A program made the translations under genes and the position numbers. The notes under the pieces are model-generated. The model did no database searches. It had not been told where the DNA came from and was given only the letters and a program-made list of their open reading frames with translations. Below, one piece after another: positions 23,678 to 35,014 of a DNA stretch of 64,000 nt. How positions within the stretch are numbered: the stretch's first letter is position 1; every line of letters begins with the position of its first letter. The DNA lies in NCBI GenBank assembly GCA_027627225.1, contig CM051025.1, forward strand, positions 59,263,681-59,327,680, read 5' to 3'. The DNA is from Congeria kusceri (Eukaryota; Mollusca; Bivalvia; Myida; Dreissenidae).

Positions 23678-23966
23678 ATTACGTTTATTATGATCATAGG
23701 CAGAGTTAGCAATTAAAGATGTATACTTTTGATGGGTTTTCATATTTCACGTATCCTTATTGGACGTAATGATCCTTACGACAGCTTTATTGTGCACACA
23801 CATGCAAGAGTACATGTTATTTTAAATCCGTAATTTTGTATTCGAATTATAATATAAAGGTCTATGCGATTGTTGCGGGCACAAACGACATCCCAGAGTT
23901 GTCTACTGTCAACATTGTTCGAGACATGCAGAGGCTGTGCGAAAAAGTTCACTCTACAAACCCGAG
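22617..23966 (+). CDS. SGNH/GDSL hydrolase-like gene, two exons visible, 3' part missing
   Basis: Exon 1 22617-22763 encodes MAVIFGHSQVKYMHQYLTGK and on to LLPSCS. Exon 2 23860-23966 encodes VYAIVAGTNDIPELSTVNIV, then an amphipathic DMQRLCEKVHSTNP. Junctions are CG|GTGAGT and AAAG|GTC, phase 0. The GxSQ motif fits the SGNH nucleophile block (GDSQ in relatives) and GTNDI is the block with the oxyanion Asn. The C-terminal block with the catalytic Asp-x-x-His is not found. A donor follows at 23967, but downstream DNA is an AACGTT-rich repeat and a LINE 3' end, so the remaining exons may be lost or displaced. Such SGNH modules occur both as host genes and inside transposons. The substrate cannot be inferred. 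Confidence 0.55.
23564..23682. repeat. Compound trinucleotide microsatellite (GAT, ATT, GCT)
   Basis: (GAT)n at about 23567, (ATT)n at about 23587-23621 and (GCT)n at about 23637-23668, then (GAT)n. The long Ser/Ile/Gln/Asn ORFs here are translations of the repeat. It lies in the intron of the SGNH-like gene. Confidence 0.9.
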
Positions 23967-24059
23967 GTAAGTTATATAAACGTGTGGAAGTTAATAAATA
24001 ATAAAAGTATAAATTAATAAAGTGTATTGAAATATGTTTATTGAAACATGTAAACCCAA

Positions 24060-24350
24060 AGTACAACGTTGCCATAACGTTTTGTGAAGGTTGTAAAAAT
24101 AACGTTGTCAAGTAACGTACATATAACGTATATACAACGTCCAGTCCTCGTAATAACATTCACAATTAAAAATGAAATACCATATATATTTATTCAACAA
24201 TATAATTGAAATTCAGTCTTTTACACATACTAATAATACACCTGATGATCACAAAGTTGTGATCATAACGTTGCCACAACGTCCGTATAAGGTTATTTCA
24301 CAACCTGACCAGAATACAACCAAATCATAACGTTACAATAACGTTATGTG
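24060..24350. repeat. Cluster of AACGTT palindromes
   Basis: AACGTT occurs at least six times (around 24063, 24077, 24101, 24268, 24333, 24342) with further near-copies (AACGTCC, AACGTAC). It is a degenerate repeat, strikingly CpG-containing for this AT-rich DNA. Confidence 0.5.
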
Positions 24351-24362
24351 TTTGCCGGGTTT

Positions 24363-25187
24363 CTAGATGCGGATTTAATTATGTTTGGGCTAATAACTCA
24401 CAAATCAATGAAAGTATTTTTTTGTCTTTGTTTAAGCAACGAGTTATTGATGAATACTTACAAGAGTGGCAACGTGACGTAACTGATAAGAGTTTTGATT
24501 GTGTATACAGCAATAAAAACAACATTTTCATTTGAATCATATTTGGAAACAGAAACAATCGTATCAAGAAATTTGAGAATGGCGATTACAAAATTACGTC
24601 TATGTGCACATAATCTGAGAATACAAACTGGTAGATACGATCAGGTAGATTGAAATATGCGGCTTTGTTAATTATGCCAAAATAATGAAGTGGAAGATGA
24701 ATTCCACTTCTTTTTGAAATGTTCTACATTCGTTTAAATAAGAGAGCAATATATAAAAAAATATTATAGAATCAGGCCTAGTATGTTTAAACTCACGCAA
24801 TTGCTAAATACACATAATAAAAGTGAAATGTTTAGGTTAAGCAAGTACCTATCAGAGTCATTAAGTATTCGCAGGATGAACAATTAATAATAGATGTTTG
24901 TATATATGTGCATATTGATGTATATCTTTAAACATATTGATATTCGTGTTGTTATTGTTATATAATTGTTGTTTACTTCAATGGACATACGAAAACAGTT
25001 CCATTTTAAATAGATGTACTATTCTTATGTGTGAAAATGCAAGTTTCATTTATATCTTGTCAAGTTCATCCAGTTCTAGAAATATTAAAATAAATTATCA
25101 CTGACTATAATGTATAATGTATAATGTATTATTGTTAAACACTAGAAACTGTAAAGTTTATGTCTAATAAAATTCTGTTCTGTTCTG
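24363..25187 (+). mobile_element. 5'-truncated non-LTR retrotransposon, C-terminal ORF2 remnant
   Basis: The translated sequence follows the C-terminus of the LINE at 38382-41558. LFKQRVIDEYLQEWQ parallels LKQRLRDQYIQIW there. KLRLCAHNLRIQTGRYDQVD parallels RLRLCSHSLEIETGRYNNVD. A C-x2-C...EFHFFLKC zinc motif parallels EFHFVLCC. Stops and a frameshift make it dead. It ends TAATAAAATTCTGTTCTGTT, i.e. (TTCTG)n. It begins abruptly after 'gccgggtttctag', as 5'-truncated LINEs do. Confidence 0.75.
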
Positions 25188-25365
25188 ATAATAAGAACCC
25201 GGCTTCATAACAACAACAACAACAAACAAAAACTGATTCCAAGATGAAAGCTAAAGGAAACAAGTAATGTTTTTAAAAAGACAGTCGGCGTTGAAATTAA
25301 TATTGAAATGTCATTTAAACATTGTCTAAACAGACGGCCAAGATGATCTGTTACGTGACTTCTCA

Positions 25366-25426
25366 GACCCCAGATTTTTTGGTCCCCACCAATATTAGGA
25401 GACTTATTGGACCCCAGATTTTTTGG
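25366..25426. repeat. Duplicated 17-mer GACCCCAGATTTTTTGG
   Basis: Two perfect copies, at 25366-25382 and 25410-25426, 44 bp apart, with a third partial GGACCC near 25446. Confidence 0.6.
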
Positions 25427-25449
25427 ACACTATAAGAAAACATCTCGGA

Positions 25450-26860
25450 CCCAAAAGTTAATTTGAGATAAATTTATTAATTTAAAAATTAAAAATTATT
25501 ATCTGAATTTGTCAAGCCAATTTAACAAATTAACAATGTAAGACAATTATTTCGGGAATGAATTATAATTATAATGTATCAGACGAGTCTATATAGTTAT
25601 TTATAGTACCGGTAATATACCATTCATGTTAGTTATCTAATATAATAACGATTTGAAGTCAAATAAGCATTTATACTGCGTATCCCAATAAAAGCAATAG
25701 TCAGGGAACATTCAGCGATTTTTGAAATGTTAAGACCTTATTTTTGATAACGCAAACATAAAAATTCATTAGACAATGTCGATTTTAAATTATATCAGTA
25801 GAAATATGATATATCAAGGGTTCCTGTGTATAATTAGTATTGCAAATTGTGTATTCATGCCACGCGAATAACAATTCGACGTATTCCGAATCTTCTTTCA
25901 TAACATTTTATCTATAGAAAATGTTGCATCTGTTTACAGATTAAATAACATCTACTGGAGAAGTTGATAGAAAGATGCAATTATAAATAATCGTTAATAA
26001 ATCGAAACCACAATTTTAATTCAAATTAACAGTAAGTTTATAAATATAAATTCCCATTTATTGAAATGTTTAGGTTTATGATTCTCTGAACGCTATTATT
26101 GATGCATGTACGAGTATATTAACACAGCTATACAACGGTTGCTAGCTACGCGCGGTATTTTTAGAATGACACTACTGTTTCTGGAATGTGATGAACTCGC
26201 TAGAATCAATGGGCTACATGGAACGGCAACTCTGTGAATGAGATTTATGAATGGGAACATTGCACAATTGCTATTTATAGAGCGTACCGCTTATATAAAT
26301 GTAGGCTAAACAAAATAGTTATTTCGTTACGTGAATGAATATAGCATTCTGTTCATGGCATAACAATGAGAAAATAAGTTCATAATTAGCTTCAGTTCTA
26401 GAGTATATGTCGAGGATATGTTTATAACTTCATTGTAACCGCTTATGTAAACAATTGTGCAAATTTTTAATCCCCCAAAGTATGCAGTTATTGGTATACG
26501 TTAAACCATTGTTTGAAGTTTGCATTCCCTAAATTAGAAAATTTGCCAAATTTTATTGGCATTCAATTTTCCCGCTGCATAATTATCGCAAGACATCTAG
26601 GTCAAAAGTGATCTTAGACAGCTACGCCGAAAAAAAGGCGGCGCACATGTTAAATGGAGCACTCGGTTTGTACAAAACGCAAATATCGCTTTAATTGCAT
26701 GTATTGCTTGTTTTAGATGACCATTTCACTAAAACTTAGACTGTAGATTGCTGGCGAAGCAACCTCCGCGCAGAGATTTGACTGGTTCCGAGCATAGCTC
26801 TAATCAAAGCCCTGCCGTCATAACAAACCACGTGATGATGATCGATTTAAATCTTCTAGA
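25450..26860. other. Gene-free AT-rich stretch upstream of polymerase remnants
   Basis: No gene seen. GC rises at 26620-26830 (GGCGGCGCACATG, CCTCCGCGCAGAG), which may mark one edge of the provirus-like segment, but no terminal inverted repeat was identified. Confidence 0.3.
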
Positions 26861-26979
26861 TATTATTTATGGTTTGTATTAGTTATTTCTTTTTCTGTTT
26901 TCATTATTGACTGCAGACGGTACAGAAGCACTCTAATAATGTAGAAAAATGCATTAAATAAATAAAAGTTACAAACACG

Positions 26980-27417
26980 AAATCCTTCCAGATCTGGAAG
27001 GATTTTACTTGTGATGGCAGTGGTTATCGTTAACCGATTGGGGAGGTAAGCAGTAATCCCGTCTTCCGGAATGGACATGATGTATAGCAGCTTCATATCA
27101 TTTTCGTTCAAAAATTGAAATCCACCAGTCGGGAGGGCTTGTACCATTGCCCAACCGTAAAGGTTATTGGCGTCCAAGTACTTCAGATATGTCGAAGAAT
27201 GCAATGGGTCATAATCATCCAAGTAGGGGTTGTTGGCTTTCTTGTAGCGATTTGAAATTTGAGACAAACCTCCGCGAATGCCTTCTTCATTCGTTAACAA
27301 TTGATCGATGTCTGTAAGCAATTCTAACCTGACATCGGTCATTTTTAGAAACGTCGACCACGATGGACCCGGAGATGTGTAAAAATGACAGGGGTCGAAC
27401 GAGTGGTTACCAACCAC
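26980..27417 (-). pseudogene. Polinton-type protein-primed DNA polymerase B, central fragment
   Basis: The minus-strand frame contains FYTSPGPSWSTFLKMTDVRL, then EEGIRGGLSQISNRYKKANN and KYLDANNLYGWAMVQALPTG. These are hallmarks of the palm region (SLYP-like motif A, here DANNLYGWAM) of DNA_pol_B_2 polymerases in Polintons and adintoviruses. Similarity stops near 26980, at a 26-bp perfect palindrome. It starts near 27400, where an inverted piece of the same gene begins. It is a fragment of the same gene as 27387-28343 and 28441-30052, displaced by rearrangement. Old viral-like copy, non-functional. Confidence 0.8.
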
Positions 27418-28343
27418 GCGCTGTCACCCTATGCGCAGCGGGTATATTGTAAGCTTCACGGGCTAGGTCAGGATGACCCGTTATTGAGTAGAGGCAACGT
27501 TGAAAAACTATTATCCACGCTAGATGATAAAGATCATTATGTGGTTCACTACAGAAACTTACAGTTGTATCTAAGTCTGGGTTTAACAGTCAAAACCGTA
27601 TACAGAGTACTCAAGTTTCAAAAAGAGCCCTGGATGAAAATCTACATTGATCACAACACGATGATGCGGCAAAAGGCTACCTCCGCCTTTCAAAAGAACT
27701 TCAACAAGTTAATGAATGTCTCCGTGTTTGGCAAGGTAATTACAACATTCATATTACGACCATAACAGTTTTATATAAATAGAGTCCTACGTGGTATTGT
27801 ACCGTTTATCTGTCTATCTATGTCTTTCAGACCATGGGAAACGTTAGAAACATAAACAAGTTGAGCTTATTTATACCGAAGAATGACTCAAAAAGGTCAG
27901 CGCCAAACCTACCCCCACACATGCAACCGTCTTCAACAAGGATCTGGTGGCGGTGGAACTGTACAAGTTGGAAGTCAACTCGTTCAAGTCCATCTACTGC
28001 GGCATGTGCATTTTAGGTAGGTCAATAAAGCGTAATTTTATCGTGTACATATTTTAGCTAACATAAATACAAACTGTAACTACTTTTGTAATGCAAATAA
28101 ATACAGTTTCTGTCTTCAGATCTCAGCAAGTGGCTCATGTACGATTTTTGGTACAATTACATCAAGCGAAACTATGCAGATACCGCGCAGCTGCAGATGA
28201 GAGATACAGACAGCGTGCTTTTCTGTTGCGAGACGAAGGATGTGTATAAAGACATGCAGTCTTCAAACGAGTATTTCGATACTTCGGACTACCCTCAAAA
28301 TCATTTGCTACACAGCAGTGTCAATAAGGAAGTTATCTAGGGA
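27387..28343 (+). pseudogene. Polinton-type DNA polymerase B, C-terminal fragment, inverted, with introns
   Basis: It lies on the opposite strand to the rest of the gene. Pieces: about 27400-27735 (DKDHYVVHYRNLQLYLSLGL ... FNKLMNVSVFGK), 27832-28016, and about 28120-28340 (SKWLMYDFWYNYIKRNYADT ... RDTDSVLF, EYFDTSDYPQNH). DTDS (28202-28213) is polymerase motif C with its two metal-binding Asp; NVSVFGK is motif B. GT-AG introns separate the pieces (27736-27831 and about 28017-28120), as known for animal Polinton polymerases. A frameshift lies near 27895. It ends in an in-frame stop at 28338-28340. Reading order shows that this block was inverted relative to the N-terminal part. Confidence 0.8.
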
Positions 28344-28440
28344 GATGCTCGCGTATCGTTCCGTATTTTGTGCGATGCATTGCAATCTTTGGTCTTTGAT
28401 TGCCCTACATTCTGACATATAATGTACGCATCAAAGTTTC

Positions 28441-30052
28441 TTAGGTTATGAAAATGACCGGAATAAATTTGGCCTGTTTACAGTTCAAGTTGCATTCGTT
28501 GCAGGTAGGAACTATGATTTCTCCCGTTAGGTGGTTGTGGTGTCTTACGATTTTGTTGTTTTTCCTATCGCCTAGCTTGAACGAGTGCTTACAAATACAA
28601 CAATGGGTGGCGTTATTAATGAGGTCCTCATGGTCCTCATGTATATCCATCGGTTCTACATGAGACAATATGTATTAGATGTCCTCTTGTTCTTTTAACA
28701 AACACTCAATTAGTTTCATACTAGCGTCCTCGCCTCTGTATACCACAGTACGTTTCGTGTAACTGTCTTCCTCGCACACGAAATTGTATCCGAAACCGCA
28801 CACTTCGAGTTTTGAACTCGCCGTAGTGGAGTACCGTTCAGGATTAGAGGCGCATGTGGCTAGCTTTGCATTAAGGGTCTCATAATCGGCGTAAATGACA
28901 AAAGGTACTTTTAACGTCTTTTCGTAATCCTTAAATTGTATAATATCGGTTTGACCAGGCTCTGGAACATCCACCCTTTGAGCCCCATGCCGGAAACAAT
29001 ATTGCTGATGCTCTTGTTGTGACGCCTCTTTGCAAAACCCATGCAGACAGTAAGGGCAATAATACAAATGTGATGTATGAGTGTTTGTACGCGATAAGAA
29101 CCTATTAAAGTCCGTACTCAAATAATAATGCGACAATTGTCCGTAGGTCATCCACAGCAAATTTACATGATGCAAGCGGTCTGTTCATTTATGCGCAATG
29201 GTATAATATTTGTGGCCTCATAAGTAAACACGTTGATAGAAATAGTTCCGTTGAGTCGTTTCACCTTCCTGATGTCTGACAACGCTAATGGATATGAAAT
29301 TCCCGTCATATTAATGTCAGCTTCATATGGGTAGTAATTTTCCGGACGTTCCGGTTCAGTGGCTGCAGGGTGTAAGGAGGCCAACAAGCAGTAGAAAAAG
29401 CATTTGTCGTCGTTATTTTGAATGTTCAATTAGCTGTTGCTAAACGTCAGCGACTTTGGTAGCGGTATGTAGGCGGAACGGCGCAGGGGTGTATCGACTA
29501 CGGTATGTATTTCCAGCTTCAAGAATTTGTTTACGTACCATCCAGAACCTTCACGCATGAACTCTTCCAAACAAGCATACATTTTTTGCATAGCCTCGTT
29601 CAAGTCATGCTAATTCCAGTCCAATGCAACGTAAGTCATGCTGCGAAAGTCAGACGTCAGATTAATCACGTTCTCAGCATCGTCCCGTTGCATTTCCACT
29701 TGTACGCATAAATTCCACTTGATGCCTTTTACTTCACCCACTCTCGACTGCAAGAAATCCCTAATTTGGTGTCTGATATTACCTAAAAAAGCCAAAACAT
29801 CGTATCTTTGGTCCCCTGTAGGTTGAATTTTTTTTTATTGACAATGCCTCTATTTAATGCCGTTTCTTCTTGAGGTGAATGTATAGGTTGACGATATGTA
29901 GTATCCTCATCAACGTGCACATGATTAATATCATCACTAGCACCGTTCGCAGAAGCATCATGATCGATGCTAGCATCTGCGAAAGAACCAGGTTCATTGG
30001 CAGATGGGCTTGAGGGAATAGGTGCTGGCTTTATGGAAGAAGTTGTAACCAT
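28441..30052 (-). pseudogene. Polinton-type DNA polymerase B, N-terminal and exonuclease part, broken
   Basis: Consecutive minus-strand pieces run 30052-29783, 29795-29430 and on to 29163, then 29175-28675 and 28668-28441. They contain AFLGNIRHQIRDFLQ and KWNLCVQVEMQRDD, then YCLLASLHPA. A zinc motif (YYCPYCLHGF...) is followed by FVIYADYETL, the ExoI Asp-x-Glu of the 3'-5' exonuclease. Last comes a CxxC endonuclease-VII-like motif with RHHNHLTGE. At least two in-frame stops (between 29610 and 29430) and two frameshifts break it. About 200 residues expected between this part and the palm are absent. Confidence 0.8.
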
Positions 30053-30166
30053 CTGTCGCCCTTGTTGTTGTAGTGGAGGGTTCTGAAGGACGTGATGAAA
30101 AAGCTGATCGTACTCTTGAAATTTGCTGTAACAATGTCTACAGGAAAATTGTGCTCGACCGTGCTG

Positions 30167-30517
30167 TCAGGAAGCTTGTTGATGAACACGAGCTTTATGT
30201 CCCACGAGATGGTAGTTTCTGTTAAAGACTTTATCGCACAAATCACACGCGTAATTATTAGGTTTTGAATGTTTGTGATGTTGTAATCCATGCTCTTTAC
30301 TCTGGTGCTTACGTAATTTATGTAAACGCGTATATGACTCGTCGCACATATCACACTTTCGCTTAACCCCATGGTCGTCCAAATGTTGTTTTAAACATCG
30401 TAAATCTTTAAACGTTTTAGAACATATCATACATGTCAACAGTTTCTTTTTACATTGTGTGTGTTGCTGGTTCTGTAAATCCCCGTCACTACCCGCCTCA
30501 TCATCGTTTTCCTCCAT
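30167..30517 (-). CDS. Small three-finger C2H2 zinc-finger protein of the provirus-like segment
   Basis: The ATG at 30517 is preferred to the longer frame from 30631 because the added N-terminus is AT-rich and hydrophobic. The product is about 116 residues. It has an acidic start (MEENDDEAGSDGD), then three fingers: TCMICSKTFKDLRCLKQHLD, KCDMCDESYTRLHKLRKHQS and ACDLCDKVFNRNYHLVGHKA. It sits directly upstream of the polymerase N-terminus on the same strand, and zinc-finger proteins are common accessory genes of such elements. The frame is intact. DNA or RNA binding is likely from the fold; the target is unknown. Confidence 0.6.
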   Translation of the reverse strand: MEENDDEAGSDGDLQNQQHTQCKKKLLTCMICSKTFKDLRCLKQHLDDHGVKRKCDMCDESYTRLHKLRKHQSKEHGLQHHKHSKPNNYACDLCDKVFNRNYHLVGHKARVHQQAS

Positions 30518-31207
30518 TCTATTAAAATATAAAAAAATGAAGCAAATCCAACAAAAGCTTTCTGTAGCAAGTTCAGTTTTAAAATGAATAAAACGAAACT
30601 GGTAATTTTTTTTAAAGGTTCTCTTTATCATGAAATATTAACAGCGTCATTTATCATTTTGTATTTTCCATAAAAATGACTTTTGAATAACCATTTGTAT
30701 AAGTTATGATGTTGTTATACGGCTTCTATTGCCATTAAGGTTTATGATTTCCCAACTAAATGAGATTTTAATATACTGGTTTATACTGGTTTATTTTTTA
30801 TTTATTTTTTTTTTTTTTTTTTTTTTTTATTTTTTTTTTTTTGGCAACTTCTGTTTATTTGCATTTTAAGTGTACAATCGCATATATGCATACACCTTTA
30901 CACACAAAATACAGTATATTGAATTGTACATGCAATACATGCAAATAGCATTAGTAACTAAGTAAAAAACTTTTTTTAACAAATGATTGAAAGGGAAAAT
31001 ATGATTAAACATGCATACATGCATAAAGCAATGTTAGCAAAATGAAGTATCATACAGACCGTTACATTTTTAAATGTACAAGAAACGCAAAAAGGCAAAA
31101 AAATATGAGCAAAAAGCATATATAAGGTACTTTTCTATTGGCAATTAATAATTACATATTTAAGGAAATATCACTTCTTTTTCCTTTTCTCGATTCTATA
31201 GAAATTT

Positions 31208-34200
31208 TCACTCAATGTTATGTTCCACAAAAATATTTGGTTCACATATTAATTTTACCAGCGACCAACTCCTCGTTTCCTTTTCTGTGAGTTTAAATGA
31301 ATTGTATATTTTGTAGGTAAAAGTTAAACTATTTATAAGACCTGTATAGTTTGGTATTATGTTACCTTTTTTACACGTAAATATGTATTTTTTAACTTCG
31401 AGGCAAAGTATGTTTAGATTTTGCTTGTTTTTGTCTGAATTACCTAACATCAATGTTTTGTAATCAATTTCTGTCGTATAACTTCTATTATTTAACAGAG
31501 ATTCGTTTAATTTCTTGATCAAGCATTGGACATTTTTGCAAGACCAGAAAAGGTGACGAATCGTTTCTTCGAATTCATGGCAAAAAGTACACATATTATC
31601 ATTTACCAGTTTCATTTTATACATAAGGGAGTTTGTACCCAATATATTATAAATAATTCTCGTTTGAAACCACTGTATGTAACTATCACGTGTTATGTCA
31701 AAAACTATTTTGAAAATATGTTTCCATTCCTCGTTAATAGTAACAAAGTCAGTCCATTTGCTTTTACAAACGGGTTCAATTTCAGTTTGGATAAAACAGT
31801 TATATATTGTCTTATCTTTGCTGTCCAGGCATATAAAATATTTTGTATAGCATGACAGAGACGGGCCGTATTTTAAAACATCATTGAAGTTAAAATGTAT
31901 ATTTACTTTCCGAAAAAATAATTTTATTGTTTTAACTAGTCCTTCATATTGGAGGAAATTAATAGGTTTCCCCGTTATACTTTCCATTTGAAATTTTGTT
32001 AAAAAAATTGTTGAATCAATGACAATATCTCTCACAAATCGTATGCCTCTATCGTACAGTGCTTTTAAAAACAGGGGTTCATTACCAACGGTAAAATTGT
32101 CATTATAAAATAATGGCATGCTAAGAACATGTTCAACATCAATAATTTTTAACACATCTAGAAATTGTTCATAACACGTAAATACCTCATACCAGAAATC
32201 ATTTTTAACAGCGCTCTTAATTATAGCAATATATTGTTTTCCAGTGTTGAAGAGTTTACATACATCAATAATAGACCTCATAAGAATAACACATTTGCTT
32301 TCTGAACATGTATGTAATTTTCTAATCCATGACACTTTAATTTTTTTACAATAAGCAAAGATGTCTACCATTTGTAATCCACCATTTTCGTAGCTTTGTG
32401 TAAGGGTCGAACTCTTAATTTTGTAAGGCGCATCATCCCACACAAAGTCGAATAACATTTTATTCAATTTATCAAGAATATCTCTTTTTGGAGTAGGTAT
32501 TGCAAAGAAACAATGAGTACAAAGAGGTAGTATAAGGGATTTAACAATGGTAATTCTACCAATAGGTGTTAGTTTTCTCTTTTTCCATTGGTTAATAATA
32601 TTACTAGTTTTAATAAATTTGTCGGAAAAGTTTAAATCAACAATCAGATTGAGATCGACATCAAAAAAGATTCCCAACAATTTAAATCTTGTTGTTTCCC
32701 ATGTTAGTTTGTATTTTGTTTTAATCGCTCGGGTGCTGTACTTTAAAGATCCTATCCAAATTACATTAGTTTTATCGAAGTTTACATTTAATCCGGAAAA
32801 GTATGCAAAATCTTGGAGTGTGTCTAGAGCGGAATTTAAAGAATTTTCAGAACCATCCAACAATAAAGAAGTATCGTCTGCAAACTGAGAAATTTTGTAT
32901 TCTATGCCGTTAATACATATTCCTTTTATATTATTATTATTCTTAATTTTGATTGCTAAAATCTCTGCACATAGAATAAAAATATATGGTGAAATCGGGT
33001 CTCCCTGTCTACAGCCGCGGCCTACTGTGAAGTTATCGGACAAAAATCCGTTTAACTGAACACATGTCCGAGTATCCTTTAGAAAAATCGATACCCAACG
33101 CTTAAAGCTTGGTCCAAAATTAAAAAAGTCTAACGTTTTTTCAATGCAATCGAATGACAAGGTATCGAAAGCCTTTTCAAAGTCTATCATCATTATTAAG
33201 CCCGGTATTTTATTGTTTTCAGTATAATTCATTATGTCGTATATGAGGCGGGTATTTTCTCCAATGTATCTACCTGCAACAAAACCAGTTTGATCCCTCG
33301 ATATAAGATTTTGTAAAAGAGGTTTCAGTCTGTTTGCAATTGATCCAGAAGCTAGTTTATAGACGGTATTAAGAAGCGTAATAGGTCTCCAATTTTTTAA
33401 GAACTGTCTCGGTTTGTTATCTTTTGGTATACACGTTATAATGCCCTGTTTTTGAGTTATTGAAAATGAATTATTTGCATATGCAAAATTAATACTTCTC
33501 ATAACAAAAACACCAATTCTATTCCAGAAGACTTTAAAGAAATTTGTTGTAAAACCGTCCGATCCTGGGCTTTTATCATTCTTCATATATTTTAGAGTAT
33601 TTGTTATCTCTTCATATTTTAACAAACCTTCAATTTCGATTGATTGTGCTGAACTTACTTTATTTATATTAATATTTTGTAAATCATTTAGTATATAGTT
33701 TTCTTTTGGCTCAACTTTTTCATATAGTTTTTTGTAAAAATCACACGTTTCCTTTAAAATGTCAGATTGATGATATATTATCTCCCCGTCTTCTTTTTGA
33801 ATAAAAGGTATGTTCTTATTAACGTAATGTTGCTTTTCAAGTGAGCAAAAATATTTTGTATTTTTTTCGCCTTCTTCAATCCACTGACCTTTGAATCGGA
33901 TAATATACCCTTTAAGTTTAGCATCTCTTATGCTGTTTAATTCCGCATTTAGTTGTGCAAGTGTTTCTTTGTTTGATTCATTAAGGTTTTGTTCTAGAAA
34001 TTCAATTTTATTTAACAATCGTTGTTCGTTTGATTTTGTTTGTTTATTTTTAAAACTCGAATAAGAAATAGTTTTTCCCCTTATTTCCATTAATAAAGTT
34101 TCCAAGAAAAGCTGATAATTTATTGTAAAACATAATTCATTATTATTTATTGTATGAATATTTTCTACGTTATATATTGGCAGACAGTACTGTTTTTTAA

Positions 34201-35014
34201 TTTCTTCAATTTTACTATTTATACAGGTTAAGTAATCAATATCATGCAACAGAGAGTTATTAAACTTCCAAAGACCTTTACCATGATCAATATGATGAAA
34301 ATCCAATGAAATATCAACAATAGAGTGGTCAGTTTTAATACCTGTTCTGATATTTGATGTTTTTAAAAAGTTGAGCATGTTTGGAGTAATTAAAAAGAAA
34401 TCCAATCTTGCTTGTTGCAATGGGTTAGTACGTCGCCATGTAAAGCGGACACAATTTTCATGTAATTCCCTAAAGGTATCTTTTAGATTTCTCGTTGCAA
34501 TTTCCTTTAAAATAAAGTTCCTGGAGTTTATGTTATTATTTAAATTTTTATAGTTACTATAATCTAGTTGTTGATCTAGTACCAAGTTAAAATCCCCACA
34601 CAAAATAAAATCTTCATTTCCAAATTCATCAATAATGTTAAAAACAGTTTCATAAAAGTGTTGACTATCTAAATTTGGACCATAAATGGTAATTAACGAT
34701 AATTTTGTTTCACCAATAGAAATATCTAATCCTAATAAGTTTCCAATTTCATCATGTTTTATGTTATGGACTTTTAAAGCAATATTTTTTTTGATTAAGA
34801 TTGCACAACCTCTGGCATTTGATTTTCCATGACTAAAAAAGCATTGCCCATCCCAGCTAGAGTTTTTTTATTTTTCTAATTGCTTGGGCCAGTGTGTGTC
34901 TTGTAAACAATAAATATGATATTCCTTATTTTTAAGAAAATGTAGGACATAAGTTCTTTTCTTATGACAATAAAGGCCGCGGCAGTTCAGGGAGGCAATT
35001 TTTACAGAGCTCAT
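31208..35014 (-). pseudogene. LINE ORF2 (APE endonuclease, reverse transcriptase), one internal stop
   Basis: It reads from MSSVKIASLNCRGLYCHKKR at 35014 with a single in-frame TAA at 34868-34870, then open to 31208; about 1268 codons. The endonuclease shows LNCRG, ILCGDFNLVLD and TDHSIVDISLD. The RT shows KSPGSDGFTTNFFKVFW, WRPITLLNTVYKLASG, MIDFEKAFDTLSFD, GCRQGDPISPYIFI and FADDT (codons at 32870-32884). The C-terminus has a CCHC-type motif (CTFC...HLFWSC). It has one stop and no frameshift across 3.8 kb, so it is a young copy. Confidence 0.85.
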
